Positions 47,864 to 61,945 of a DNA stretch of 64,000 nucleotides are shown here, one piece after another. Numbering within the stretch: position 1 is the first letter of the stretch; each line of letters opens with the position of its first letter. Source of the DNA: Chiua virens (taxonomy: Eukaryota > Basidiomycota > Agaricomycetes > Boletales > Boletaceae); NCBI GenBank assembly GCA_019787685.1, contig JAHNUO010000008.1, positions 1-64,000 of the forward strand, read 5' to 3'. The notes beneath the pieces are model-generated. The model was not told where the DNA came from, ran no database searches, and saw nothing but the letters and a program-made list of their open reading frames with translations. The translations under genes and the position numbers were made by a program.

Positions 47864-48796
47864 TCATAGTCCACAACAATCAGCTATCGATTTACGGACC
47901 AGCTCCATACCAAACTTAAGGCCCTTTGGAGGGCAAGCAGTGATGATCGGCGGTAGACATGTCGGTGCGGCTCGAAATATGGCGCTCTTCATTTGGTCTA
48001 CGCGTTCTCGTCCTCCATTCTCGAGCTGGTCTGCTTTTGTAATTATCGCTTGCAGCGTGAACTTGGTCCCGCCCGATTGTTGGAGCTGAGAGTCTAGTTC
48101 AGCGAGCATGGCTTCGTCTGTGGACCGCAACCCATGGGGTGCAGAGAACAGAGTGTATACCCGCCGTAACCTGGAATGTTGACGAATCATCTAGAAATGT
48201 AGGTGTTTTGACGATGCACCACTCACTCGTCACGATGCGTAACATAATGATTGAACAAAATACCCCATTCCGAGCGACCTCGCGAACCATATCCAGGGGA
48301 GTCTACGACAACCAGTTTACCGGAGGAGGGTCCAACTCGGAAAAAGTTCAAAGCTTGAGTGCGACCCTGCAAACCTACTCTGAAACCAGAAACATAGATG
48401 TAACTACGGTTACTCACAGCTTTCTTGCTTGTAAACAGTAGATCGTTGCGCCCGAGAACAGCATTGAGCAAAGATGATTTGCCCACATTCGCTCTACCTG
48501 ACAGAATGTTATCCGTGAAACATGAACTGTAAATCGCACACGTTTTACCAGTTACAATAACCTTATTGAGCAAGAGGTAAGATGAGTGATGTGAGATTGT
48601 CAGGACTCACTTCTGGTAGTCCGTTGAATCGCCGCAACAAACTTACACCTGTGACAGAGGCAAGGAACTCGGCGGAACCAGGGGATTGGAATATCGTCTG
48701 TGAGCTGGTAGAGTTATTCCTTGACAAAGAAAGGTGAAATTTTTCACGTGGGATCACTCGGCCTGTGCAATGACGGGATAGTTGCAACCACGACAT
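47864..48796 (-). CDS. EngB/YihA-type GTP-binding protein, probably mitochondrial
   Basis: Five exons (48796-48611, 48561-48549, 48497-48418, 48366-48227, 48170-47864) join to 241 residues; the second exon is only 13 nt. G1 is GRANVGKSSLLNAVLG, G3 VVVDSPGYGSRGRSEWG, and G4 IITKADQL, the order and spacing of EngB-family ribosome-assembly GTPases. The N-terminal 50 residues are Arg/Ser-rich and lack acids at first (MSWLQLSRHCTGRVIPREKF), which suits a mitochondrial presequence. Fungal and animal homologues of this type act in mitochondrial translation; that role is inferred. It is divergent from the WD40 gene at 48930, with 133 bp between start codons. Confidence 0.88.
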
Positions 48797-48929
48797 GCCA
48801 ATATCCGAATATCCCGGAATTGATTTCGAGCTGTCTCGATTGTTTGCCTTTGTTATTTCTCAAAGTCTTTGCCAAACATGCGCAAACTCGTCCGACTGAT
48901 CGCGTTTTTTGTATCCTGCAATCTCCACG
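48797..48929. promoter_or_regulatory. Short shared promoter between divergent genes
   Basis: Only 133 bp separate the start codon of the EngB-type GTPase (-) from that of the COMPASS WD40 gene (+). Both 5' leaders and any promoter elements must fit in or overlap this stretch. No TATA box is evident. Confidence 0.55.
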
Positions 48930-50398
<1,469 letters not shown>

Positions 50399-50532
50399 GA
50401 AATATGACATGGATTATCGAATGTCTTGTTTATTGTATTGCTGTAAATCCGTGTTGTACAAATGTAGAAACGCCTGTTGTAAGAGTACACAGAAAAACAT
50501 CGTGTAACGACATTCAGCCACAATTCCACCGT

Positions 50533-53500
50533 TCATACCGGTTTAGCGTTGACGAGATCTTGGTCCAAGGCATTAGAAACAATGGGCATGACCGGGTACA
50601 AGCGAAAAAAACTCACCCTTGACGACCTCCTTATCAGCATCTGTGAGCCCGGAATCGTGTGCTTCCAGGAAAGCATCGACTTCATCCATGACTTGATCGT
50701 CATCCTCTCCATGCACCATGTCCAAATCACTATCGTCGTCATCGTCTCCCGCATCGTCAATGGCAAACGGCGTTCGTTCCATAAACGCCGCGTTAACCGC
50801 CTGTACATGCGGCATGGGAGAGAACGTCGACGACAATGCCGACCCAGGGACGTTATCCTGCCCTCCCGTCGCATTGACAACGAGCGTCGACGAGGACGCC
50901 TGAGACATCGACAGAGTATCCAAACTGGTGGACACAAAGGTGGACGTGGCCGAGGGCGAGGGCGAGATGAGTGACTCGCGCGCCTTGGGTTCTTCCAACT
51001 TGGTGTACCGTCCGATCGTGGGCCGGTAGATGACCTGGTGTTTTCCGATCGTCTTCCCGAGCTCGTCGCTGAGCTTGTGGAAGATTTTCTTGTTGTCCTC
51101 TGTTGCAATGTTGGACCAGAGGTCTTCCAGGAAGCCTCCACCCGACGTAGGTAGCTCTAGATCCGGGAGGAACTCTAGCTTGAACGATGCTGACAGGTCA
51201 GTCTCGAAAAATGACTCCAGTATTTCATCAGCCAAGACGACCATTCGGAAACTGGGACGGAAGTCAGTGACGTCGTTCAAGTCCACTACAACACGCCGCA
51301 CGTTGCAAGATTAAGGTATGCTTGATTGTGACCTATTTGTTGCGGTTCCGTTTTTCCGGTTTCACTATTTGTCTCTTGTGGTAAGAGGGCATCACCGTAC
51401 TCGAAAGCGTTTGTCATGAAGCGACTAACGGCCCCCAGATAGGCGTCACCAATTTCATGGCGGAAAATGAACTAAACAGGAACATCGTTAGGTGATTGCA
51501 CAACACTTCATCAATTCAACTCACCAAGAAAGATTCTGCAAGTGTCAAGACTTCGTCCTTTGTCAAACATCCGTCTTTGTTCTTGTCGTGCAGGTTGAAG
51601 AACCACTCTATGTTTTCCATCAGATCGTTGAACATTACGCCGTCCAACCCAGAAACTAGGTCCTAATGCCGACGTGAGCGCGCAAGATACTACTTCACTT
51701 ACAGGACCCACCTGGAGTGATAGAGACCCTCTACAAGAAGTGTCCCAGAAGTAGAAAAGTCTGTCAATAAGTTCGTGGTCTGCGACCTCACGATCGATAC
51801 GTTGCTGGCCCAAAGTCAACAACGAACCAAAGATTTCTAGAAAGGAGCGCACGCACCTGGAAACCATTCAGAACGATTTTTTCATCCCGTGCCCAGGTCA
51901 AGACCTCACTCAGGAACACCCTGAAAGTCTTCAACCCAATTCTCGTCTCAGGTCTCTCCTGCGTACTATCAGTGGTGACAAGCAGCGAGGGCGGTGGTGC
52001 GACAGTCGGTGGGGGTGGCTCTAAACAGACTGCCTTGTATAGCGCATCGTAGATCAAACCTACTTGCTCTTTTGTAAACCGTGCAAACGTCTTAAGATTT
52101 CGAACAGCAGCCCGCCTTGAAAAGTTTTCGAGGTTGTTGACAATCTCGTTTCGGTACTTGCGCCGCTCCGATAGAATTGTCTCGTCCGTGATGACCGCAA
52201 ACTCGCGGAAGGATACGAGAAGAAGCTCTTGGAAACGTGTGATGGCGCGCGCCCTTGGATCTGATGAATCTGGGTGTGCCGAATCACCGAGGGATGCAAA
52301 GTATGTTCTCATCAAGCTGTAAATGCTTAAGAGTACCGACCAAATAAGAATGTAAACGAGCTTACTTCAAGAACCCTCCGTCATCCTGAATTTGTAACAG
52401 CTTTTCCCCGTTGATCTTCAGTATAGCTAAAGAACAAAATGAGAGGTGGCCTGAACAAGACAGGATACACTGACCAAGTCTGTGGAAAGGGTCAGCAACG
52501 AATATACCATAGATACCAGGAGAAATCGTACCCAACTTGAAACAACACCTTTGGTCCCATACAGAAGAAGCAGTCCACTATTCGAAAGGCGAATATCATC
52601 GGCATGCTGTTGATGTATCTTATGAAGAAGCATGAGGTGATAAAACGAGCATACGCTAGAGACTATACCGACAAACTCAAGAACCATGGCAATGATGCTA
52701 CCGATAGTTGCACATCAACTACCGAAAAGTGATCATGTATCATAGGGAGACACCGCACGACCAATGACTCAAAGACTCTCTGGTCGAGGAGTGTTCCGTG
52801 CATGGTCGGACTAACAGACTAATTCAAGCCAGTTGTAATGTATCCGACTGTAGACACACCTGTAGTATCCGGGTAAAAGACGATCACAGAGAACCTCGAG
52901 GACCCAGAAAGTCTGTTCCTCTGACATATAACTGGAGTACCACCCTGAGTCAAATGGGAAAATGGAGGGCATAGCACATACATGAGAATCGCGGCGGCAA
53001 GGATGTTCATTGCCTAGAAAGAGCGCATATCGGATGAGGCACCCGAACTGGCGTGCCAACTTACCTGGCAGTACCCTACTTCGGGATTTTGGAACGAATA
53101 TGCCTGCAAGACACGACGGAGAGCATTGATTCCCTCCTCCGATTGATATCCAGCATACTCGGGAAGACTACGATGTAGGTCTTTCTCAATATCTTCAAAG
53201 CTAACGCTCTGCTTTCCCTTGATATCTTCGAGGAGTTGGTCGTACAGACCAGGGTTCGTATACCGAAGGTAGATCGAACCAGATAGGGTTTCCCAGATCT
53301 CACCACGGAGTCGATTGGGTAACCCGACCTGCACGAGACGCGTGCATTGGGGGTATCTCAAGAGCGTCAGGTTCCGACCATGTGCTACTCCACCATGTCA
53401 TCATCGAAACAGATCAGGAACAAAAGGCACTCACTCCGCAAGTAGGTGGTCCACAGCTTAATTTTCGAGGCTTCTCGCAATCTACATGTGTTCAGGGGGT

Positions 53501-54305
53501 GCATGACACGTGAAGGAGAAACCTCACTTCTTCGGATCACCCGGAAACCTAAATCTGAGGCCGAGACCGCCGTGATACTCTGCTTCCGGGGGTGGCGATC
53601 CTTCCTTGGTCTCTGCGATCAAACTGCCGTCTTCTCGCTCGTGATCGGCCACTGAAGACGTTGTTGGTATGAGTCCCTCGGAATAACAGGTTTTGACGAA
53701 TCCTTTCACAGCCTTCATCTGACCACTTTGGAGTTCTGCTTTCAATGCTTCCCGTAGGTGAGCACAGAATGCGTCTGCTGTCGGCCGCAAGGAAGTCAAT
53801 TGGACGATCTAGCAAAAGATGTTAGTCTATCGCGTGACTACGGACGAGGACGCACGATCTTCATGCCATGCCAAGTCGATAGACTAAGTGCATAGACACC
53901 AGCACGAGCGTTGAGCCGCTCTACGCGTCGTACGGTCGACAGGGGTAGAGTGAATCGGACTGATTTGCGGTCTAGCGAAGTGAATGCGAGATATGGTGGG
54001 ATGAGATGTAGTTTCCCAGCCTAGATACACAATGCGCGTTCAAATTCTCGAATGGGAAAGTAAGCGTGAAGCCAACTCACATACGAGTCCTCGATGCCAT
54101 GTTCACCAAAACTGAGTACTGCATTGATGTCCATCTTTTCCAGGGCTGGGTAGCTGTGCTTGTCGTCATGTTTGGAAAACGACGGAATTGGCACTTCAGG
54201 TATCGAAAAGAAGAGATCCAGGAGCTGATCCTTGGTGGGCTCCTTGAAGCTCCGCAGTTGGGTTGATATCGTAGACATGATGCCTAGGTTTATTGAAGTG
54301 GCCAC
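50533..54305 (-). CDS. GRAM/TBC-domain Rab GTPase-activating protein with EF-hand
   Basis: A multi-exon gene starting at 54305 (or the next ATG at 54278). Early exons 54305-54081, 54020-53856, 53808-53528, 53481-53435 and 53384-53065 carry a GRAM-like part ([36 protein letters not shown]). The TBC domain follows: [84 protein letters not shown]. Later come an EF-hand-type loop ([20 protein letters not shown]) and a Ser-rich then acidic tail. The last splice (donor at 50616, acceptor before 50558) ends the protein DLVNAKPV at 50533. The layout matches TBC1D8/9-like and yeast Gyp2 proteins that stimulate Rab GTP hydrolysis. The R finger and YCQ motifs are present (IWETLSG, GYCQ). Confidence 0.88.
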
Positions 54306-54625
54306 AACCCGCGTGCGCTCCCTTCCAGCGAAAACTTATGGAAAGGTTGTAGGCGCTGAAAGTTTGCAAACAACTATCCAGTTGTAAGCTAACTCCAAGT
54401 CGGATTACGATGTAAACTGGTAAACGTTGGGTTGCTTGCTGTACCTTCCAAATTAGATATTACATATCCAATCAACCAATAGGCTTCGGGACCGCTAAAG
54501 TAACTTGACATTAACCCGTGTTCGAGGCACAACAGTCCCAACAACTCGAGCCCTAGGATATATTATACCGGTACAAGTGGTCCATAATCTACCCAAATGT
54601 TCTACGCCGGATTCTCGCCGCGCGA

Positions 54626-56346
54626 TTACCAAAATCGATTACCCTCGGGTGGCAGACCGTCTACGGTGCGAAGCATGACTATATTTGAAGACAGGCTGGA
54701 CCACTGCAGCGACTTGTGAGCCATATTCACGACACGACAAATCAATAGCCTGCTTACCCCGTTCCCTATAAACACCTGCGCTCTCTGGGCCACTAGCATA
54801 TCCACCGCTTGCGCAACAAATCTTTGTTCCCAAGTCAGGCTCAGATCCCGGTTGCTTCCGACATACACCCAACCCCCAAGATCATACAGAGCCGCCTTGA
54901 GAGTGTTGATCCACGAACTGTCACCGTTGGTCATGATGTATATGTATTCAAGATGTTCCTGCGATTCTTCCCTTGCTGTTCTGACTTTTTCGACGATCCA
55001 CTCGAAGCTGGGATAGCAATGATCCATAAAGGCTTTGTGATTCGCCGAGGATCGTTTAGGATCGGATTGGACCTTATCGTATTTGTCGGGAAGCCCAGGA
55101 AAGGAATTAAACGTGTTCCATTCCGCATTCGCCTTAGCAAGATATCTGCAGTGCCCGGAAAAGTCACCCCTTCGCACGTGCATGACGAGCAAGCCGCCCA
55201 TGACCTCCTTCAGCCTGGAATACTGACCAGGGGGCCAGTACGAAGCAGGTGGGTATATAACCTCGCGATTAGCTTCGAATGCATCATGAACCAAGGGTGA
55301 CCATCCCCATTGTGACAAGGCAGACAAATTGGACATGTATGGCCAGATGCTCATTAAACGGTCCTTCTGAGCATATACCCTGCAAGTCTCGTTTACTCAT
55401 TTGTCAAGAAATTGTTGCCAGTAACGCACATGTAATTGAATATTTGTTTATCTGCGGATTTGTCTTCAAATTGAAGGCAGGGGTCCTCGATCGATGCGAT
55501 CTTCTCAACCCATTTGGAGATGATAAGTTCGACCGTGTCTGAGTCGCTCCAGCCGGTAACGTCGGACAATCGTAGGATGGTTGGGTTTGGACAAATTTTA
55601 TGGAAAAAATCTTTGTGTACAGCCTGAGGAGTGTTGTCGCCTGGAGGCAACAGCCCACCGGCCAGCGGTCCTTCGGGGTGTGACAGTATTAAGCACTTAC
55701 AGCGCTCAAGAAATAAGGAAACTTTACCTTGGATAAGCGCGTTCAGAGGGATGCGAGATGGTATGAGCTTCCCGTTGAAATGCGAGTATTCTGTACCATC
55801 GTTGGCCCAGGTGTAGTCATCGAAAACAAAGCTGAGTAGAACTGGTATGAGCGATTAATTTCCTCTTTTTTTTTGTGGCGACATACGAACGATTACACGA
55901 GTGTGCGAGAACATAACTCAAGATATAATCTTGCATGACATTTCCCCATCCTACTTCTATATTGACGATTAGCAGTGTTTGCGAGGGTGGATGTTGTTCG
56001 GCATACTATCTGGATGATTTGGTGACCATAGATACTTGACGTCCGAATGTTCGTAAGATGCATAATGTGACAGTTCCAGTTCTAGTTGGTGGTATTGCGG
56101 GTATAATGGGGGATAGCGACGATAGACGAGCAAAGAATAGATGAGGCTACGATTGAAGGGAAAGGCCACAAGAACCAAGATCGCTGTTGCACCCAGGATA
56201 GCGACTCGCGAGCAGAGTCGCCGCGTGAGATGAAAGCAGATGTTGGACATTCGGTGACGCCGGCGGAACGGAAAAAGAGTGATACGTTTCAAGGAATGGC
56301 CAACAGCGTTGATTATGTCGCCAAGCCGTAGGGTGGGTATAACCAT
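54626..56346 (-). CDS. O-fucosyltransferase-like type II membrane protein (paralogue 2)
   Basis: Six exons (56346-56007, 55953-55887, 55831-55728, 55670-55430, 55379-54758, 54703-54626) join to 483 residues. A basic N-terminus (RRRHRMSN) precedes a hydrophobic anchor (VAILGATAILVLVAF). Conserved blocks are GWGNVMQDYILSYVLAHSCN, FVFDDYTWANDGTEY, KICPNPTILRLSDV, LLVMHVRRGDFSGHC, YIMTNGDSSWINTL, QVFIGNGWSSLSSNIVMLR and the terminus GNRFW. Exon 1, 3 and 6 lengths (340, 104, 78 nt) are identical to those of paralogue 1 at 2063. It lies tail to head with paralogue 3. Activity is inferred from the family. Confidence 0.87.
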
Positions 56347-57931
56347 GGACGAATCACTGCATGTTGCTGCGGGCGCAGTTGTATAGTGATTGATATCGGA
56401 AGCTAAAGGACGAAATTTAGAGACCGTAGTCGGTATGCGGCTGAGAGAAATAGTGGGCGTCCGATCGGGCTAAAAGAATGATCCCAACAGCCTGAGAGTC
56501 GTAATCACAGACACCGCCATCACGGCTCGCACAGGACTTGCCCAGGTGAGAAAGAAGCAAACACTTCTCCGTATAATGACTAACAAGGAAGGTGGAGCCT
56601 CCTTCGAACGTTCGTAGTAGCCTTGAAAACTTGAAACGAATCTCACCTCCATCCCTTTGCTAGACTCGATGTTGTGTAGACACTTGTAAGCCATCCATTG
56701 TGTTTCAACCATGCGGTCACTGAGTACTGAAGGTCTCCGGAGGTTCCCGAAGCAGACGCTGACTCTTTGTTCCCGCTCAAGCTTTGTTGCTTCCGCTGAT
56801 GCGTTGTACATGGCAATATAATCTGGCGGGTTCGACCCAGTGCACCGATCGAGCACACGTCGGTATTCCCATGAATCCCATCATACAAGATCTGCGAATC
56901 ACTTCGCTCGCATAACACTACGTGTGACCTACTAAGACAATACTTACGTTATTGCTTGAGCCGCGCCCGCTCGACAATTCTCCAAGAACACCATTCGCGA
57001 AACAACTCTAGTCATTTACATACCTTCAAGTCCGCAGATGCAGTCCTCCATAGAGTCCTGGTACTCCGCAATAGGACATAAATTGACTCAAAAAAAAAAA
57101 AGTCCGCAGATGCCGTGATGTACTTACTAGTCCTGGTACACACATTAAGCGTCCCACTGACACGTTGCATCGACTCAGCCCGTCCAGGTTCCAGTCTTGG
57201 AAGTTGGCCGTCGAGTTTACGTACCGAGTCAGTTACATTAAGCAAAGTAATTAACCAGTAAGGTGACACGGCCCAGCAACCTCCAATCCGTGGCGTCGTT
57301 CTCGTATTCGAAATTCTGATTGAACATCAAATATGCCGTAAAAACGTCCTATCAGCACGATACCCTCCTGAAAGTGTGAGACGAGATGAATCTTCTGGTG
57401 AGTAGACCCACTGAGTGACTCACCGTAACAGAAACTCTGAATCGAGTGCGAAGGTTTTGCGATTAGACCGAAATTAACTAGACACTGGCAAGTGAGCGTT
57501 TGAGCATTCAAGTAACATGTACAGCATGTGGCATGCGTCAATGATTGACACGGCCCCAATTCCAAATTCGACGTGCCAGCGCCGCAGACTGCGCACAATG
57601 TGGGGTTAATTTCCGTATTTCCAATTGCATGGTCGGTATGCTCACTGCAAATAAAGTTACATAAGTACGCGCTCCGCGGTCGGAGGTGTCATAAGTAGCA
57701 ATACTACTATGCAATACTGTTGAACTAATGGCTTTGGAAATCTGAGAAATATATAGTACATTTATGCCCCTGTATGACAACAGTATCGTCCTAGAGTAAC
57801 TCGAGCAACCAAAGATAATCCAAAATAAAATCAAAGGTAACCAATCCCCCACATACCCAGAGCATCGAAAGTCGTAGCATCATTGAATCGTAAGTCCGTA
57901 GTAACACAACGCCTTTGTGTGACACCGATCA
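56347..57931. other. Spacer between two O-fucosyltransferase-like genes
   Basis: The minus strand has frames of 128 codons (56470-56856) and 104 codons (57538-57852, with two hydrophobic runs), but neither shows a known motif nor clear splice partners. They might be exons of a small unknown gene. A short tandem duplication lies at 57028-57135. Confidence 0.35.
57028..57135. repeat. Local direct repeat with A-tract
   Basis: AAGTCCGCAGATGC with a following AGTCCTGGTAC segment occurs at 57028 and again from 57100, a shift of about 73 bp. A run of twelve A lies just before the second copy. This looks like a small tandem duplication in the intergenic spacer. Confidence 0.6.
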
Positions 57932-59563
57932 TCACCAGAACCTATTTGTGTCCGGTTCGAATCCTTTCGCCATACGTAGCATGACGACGTTCGATGTCAA
58001 ACTGGACCACTTCAACATAATTGATTGAGCGCGGAATAATGATACAAAAAAAACGCTTACTCCATTGCCTATAAATACTTGAGCCCGCTCTCCGACATAC
58101 ATGTCCAGCGCCTGTGAAACAAACTTTTCCTCCCAAGTAAGCGTTAAATCCCGACTGCTGCCCAGTCGATCCCACTCCATGTCACGGTCAAGCGCTGTTT
58201 TGAGCTCCTCGACCCACGGGGCGGCGCCGTTCGTCATGATATACAAGTATCGAAGCGGGTCCGCGCTCTCCGTACGAACCTGTCTGACCTTCTCGACGAT
58301 CTGTTCGATGGATGGGTAACACCGTCGAGCGTAAAAATCCTTGATCTCTTGCGATGTTGCGTCAGCTGGTCGTTCAAATTTGTCCCGAAACTCGGGGAAC
58401 GAGTTGAAGGCCTGCCAATCCGCGGACCAGTCGCCGAGGCCGACACAGTGGCCTTCAAAGTCCCCTCGCCGAACGTGCAAAGCAAGCAACCCGGAGATAG
58501 GAGCTAGCTCGGCTTCCACTTCTGAATCGAAGAACAGGCCGAAAAGCCACGGCGATACCGATCCGAAGAGCTGTCGGTTTCTCTTGTAGGCGGAACGGAC
58601 AATCGATGACCATTCCCAGTGCGTCACAACCGGGGACTGTCTCAAGTAGTGCCAGATACTCAACATCCGGTTCTTTACACCGTACATCCTATTTGATAGC
58701 GCAAACGTCAGAGCTATAACATGTGAAAACGTCGCAACTCGGCGTACCAATATTCAAAAATTGGATTATCGTCCGGCTCCAGCATGAGGCATGGGTCTTC
58801 GACCGAATTGATTACTTCCACCCACTTTTCAAATATGTATGCAGCGGATATGTCGCCATTAAATCGTATTTTATCGGTGTTAATGTCTGAGACTCGCAAG
58901 ATAGTTGGGTTCGGGCAGACGTTAAGGAAGAAGTCTTTGGAGACTGAGAGGGGCGTTCTATCACCAGCAGGCCATGGATCACCGACCATCGAACCTGTGG
59001 GAAACGGTAAACAGGGAAACAAAATAGGGGGTGACGTGGATGCTTACCCCCTACGATCGCAGAGAGGGGAAAGCGAGAGGGGACCAGTTTGCCATTATAT
59101 TCCGTGTAACGTGAACCATCTGGGTTTCGAATGTAGTCAACAAATACGTAACTTGATATCACATTCGACTGAGTGATGGGGACACGAAACGGAGATATAG
59201 CGCGACTTACGACCTATTGGTGTAATGGGCAAGCGACGCCATCGTAACAAAGTCCTGCATCACATTTCCCCAACCCGAGCCTTGAAAGCGATGGTGAGGC
59301 GGATAGTTTAGCATTATGGATCTGATCTTACTTTTGAAATGGTTCGCAGCGAAAAAGTATTTTACTTCTTTGTGCCGATAGTCTGTATAGTGGGGTAATG
59401 ATTGCTCTTTCGCCCGTGCATTCTCATACAGGGGGGGAGGTATCTGTCTGTCCACGAACTGCGCTATGTCATGCCAGTGCGAGTAGACAAGCAGTCCAAC
59501 CAGTGACAATGACAAGATTCCCAGTAGTTTGAACCCTCGCTTGGTCAATCCGTAGGACGGCAT
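57932..59563 (-). CDS. O-fucosyltransferase-like type II membrane protein (paralogue 3)
   Basis: Six exons (59563-59332, 59280-59211, 59151-59048, 58994-58748, 58688-58061, 58009-57932) join to 452 residues. The anchor LLGILSLSLVGLLVYSH lies close to the N-terminus. Blocks: SGWGNVMQDFVTMASLAHYT, YVFVDYIRNPDGSRYTEYNG, NVCPNPTILRVSDI, LLALHVRRGDFEGHCVGLGD, YLYIMTNGAAPWVEEL, QVFIGNGWSSLTSNVVMLR, terminus TNRFW. Exons 2, 3, 4 and 6 match those of paralogue 1 in length (70, 104, 247, 78 nt). The shorter first exon reflects a shorter stem region. No break is visible. It probably acts in the secretory pathway, as for the other two. Confidence 0.87.
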
Positions 59564-61945
59564 CGGAGGAATGGTGTAGGGTCAACAGAAGGTCATCAGG
59601 TGCCAGGTGGCTTGTACTGTCTTTTGAGGGAAATGAGATTCTGTTTGGTTGAATAGGACTGTGCAGCGGCAAATGACTAATCACCGGCGCGATGAGCGGC
59701 GATACCCAAATTAGCTAGTCTTTGCACTTGTCCGGACAGGCCAAGGGGATGATGTCGGCGTTGGAAAGTGATGTTGGCAACTGTTGACTTATTGATGCTA
59801 TAGCATGGCATAGCCAACGCGTGGAATACGCGAGGCCAACCTATGGTGTCGGAGACGGCAGGGAGGTCATGCCCTATGGGAAAAAGAACCCAACAGTTGA
59901 TGGACCCGAAACCCGATTTCTACAATATCTCCAGCGCAGCGAAGATGGAATATGGTCACCCGCCGAGCGCCGATATGAGAAACGAGAAGTTGAAGGTAAT
60001 TGACGAACTCCCTATCGATTACATTTTGGATCACGATGCACTGCCAGTGGTATATCTGCGGAAATTTGTTAACAACGGCAACTAGCTTGGCAAGGTGGTC
60101 CTTAATAAGTACGCACACAAAATGATGGATACCGATGCGGGGCTGAGCTCCTCGATGCTCATGACCTGGAGAATGGGCCGATGACTAAAACTTGGCCGGC
60201 AAAAGTTCCTAACTCGAGGTCCATTGGTTTCCATCATCAAGACTTGACGGTTCTCGCGACTGTCCAAGACGCGCATAGTGAATGCATGGACAAAGCTTTA
60301 CAATGTCGGGACGTCTGGAATCCAGGTGAAGGAATTTGTTGCAGCTACGGGCAGTGGTGCCAATGTAGTGCAAAATTAAAATAGCGTCGGAGTGAGTGAA
60401 AGCTGGATTCAAAAGTAAACGGTACGACATGGCCATATGTCACGGTGCTCATGCTCATCCAAATTGTTCTATTTTCTTCACCAAACATTTTGGCCTACGC
60501 AGACTTGTATTTCAAAATTTCACAGCCCACGCTATTTCTGCAGTGGTTCTAAGATAACACATTGATCGAACGTTTACTAGTAAAGGCCCGCCAGCAGCTA
60601 GCATTCGCACTACATACTCAGTTCCATCCTCCACTGGCATGTGGTACTGAGCCGCATCTTAGGTATTTGTCTGTGAGCTGCTCTTCTCGTAACACCCGCG
60701 CGGCCGACGAACAAGCTTCTCCTCATGTCAGGGCCCCCGCGCTTCTCAACTTCTATCTGGCGGCCCAATCAAACTTCCCGAAGAGTCTCCACGCAACCTC
60801 TGCCTCCGACCTTGATTTAGGTCATTTCCACCTGACAGCCAGCGCCACCAACGAGGATGTTTGATGACCCCACCACCCCCACCCACTGGTGGCTCTGTCC
60901 GGAACAAGTTCGCGATAATTTCGCCTATTGAACAGTTCCGACGTATAACTGTGCATGGTACACCGGGACGGCGTCGCGCGCGTAATACGAGTCAGAGGGA
61001 TTGGAATATTCCCCAGCGCACCCAATGCATGGGACCTCCGAGGGTCCGCCGTCCACATAGAGGTGGTCTTGTGACAACCTGATCGACGCGACAGGAGTTT
61101 CGTGAATTTGCGTCATGGTTCCGTGTCGCGTGAGACCGTCCGTGCTTCCAATGGTAACTGTAACCACCGATGCCAGTGAAAGCTGACAATGGAAGCCGCC
61201 AAACTAGAATGCCACTGGTCGACGAATGGGTTCTTCATCGGAATATATGTATCGTTGCAAAGGGTGGCTCTGAATCAGTATCATGATCACTTTCCGAATC
61301 GGAGGAATTACCATGTACGCATGATGTACTCCGGTCTGACAAGGGAATGACTGTCTTTACCACAGGACTTTCTACGAGGGATCAGCACGTCACAGAGTGT
61401 TTCATGATGGCACTTCAATTGAGGTGATCATCATGTGAATAGGTATCTGATACTTGTGTCATAGGTGTTCGGCGTCTCGGCCAGTCGGAAATTGATGTTC
61501 CGGTACTGAATTGCGACTCGGAGCAGTGTCCTCTTGGGCTTTCGTCCCAAACCACACGCTCCAGTAAGTACTACCCATTCAAAGGAGATTGTTTGCATCA
61601 CCCGATTCCAAAAAAAGCGACCACACACGTGCATATGGTGCCTGGGGACAGACAACCTGGCCTCAGACGAGTTCAAATCGCCATGACACGACATTATCGT
61701 TCCTCCGTGGCTAAATGAAGCCGTCGTTATCCCAAAGGTCTTGGATTGAAATATTATCACAGTGCGTACTCTCGGGTCCGGACCTCGTGTCACGGCAAGA
61801 TAAGTTTGACGTGGCCTTTGATGTGCACATGGGTGCCAACCTGGAGCCGGAGGTCGCGGTCACTATCAGAACTCGCTGTATAAAACACTGCTAGGTGAGT
61901 ACGCATATTCCCCCAAGTCCTCGTGCAGGTACGCCCCGAGGAGCG
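59564..61945. other. Gene-poor stretch before the peptidase gene
   Basis: Short frames only; the longest are 100 codons at 60562-60864 (+) and 135 codons at 61790-62197 (-), the latter a shadow of the peptidase gene. No domain, RNA gene or repeat was recognised. Confidence 0.45.

Noticed and set aside
50573..50616. The TBC protein ending in [12 protein letters not shown]
   Set aside because: This tail is translation of an intron: GTGAGT at 50616 and an AG before 50558 give a short final exon ending at 50533.
55969..57000. Overlapping minus-strand frames at 56.5-56.9 kb as another glycosyltransferase
   Set aside because: None of the conserved family blocks occur there.
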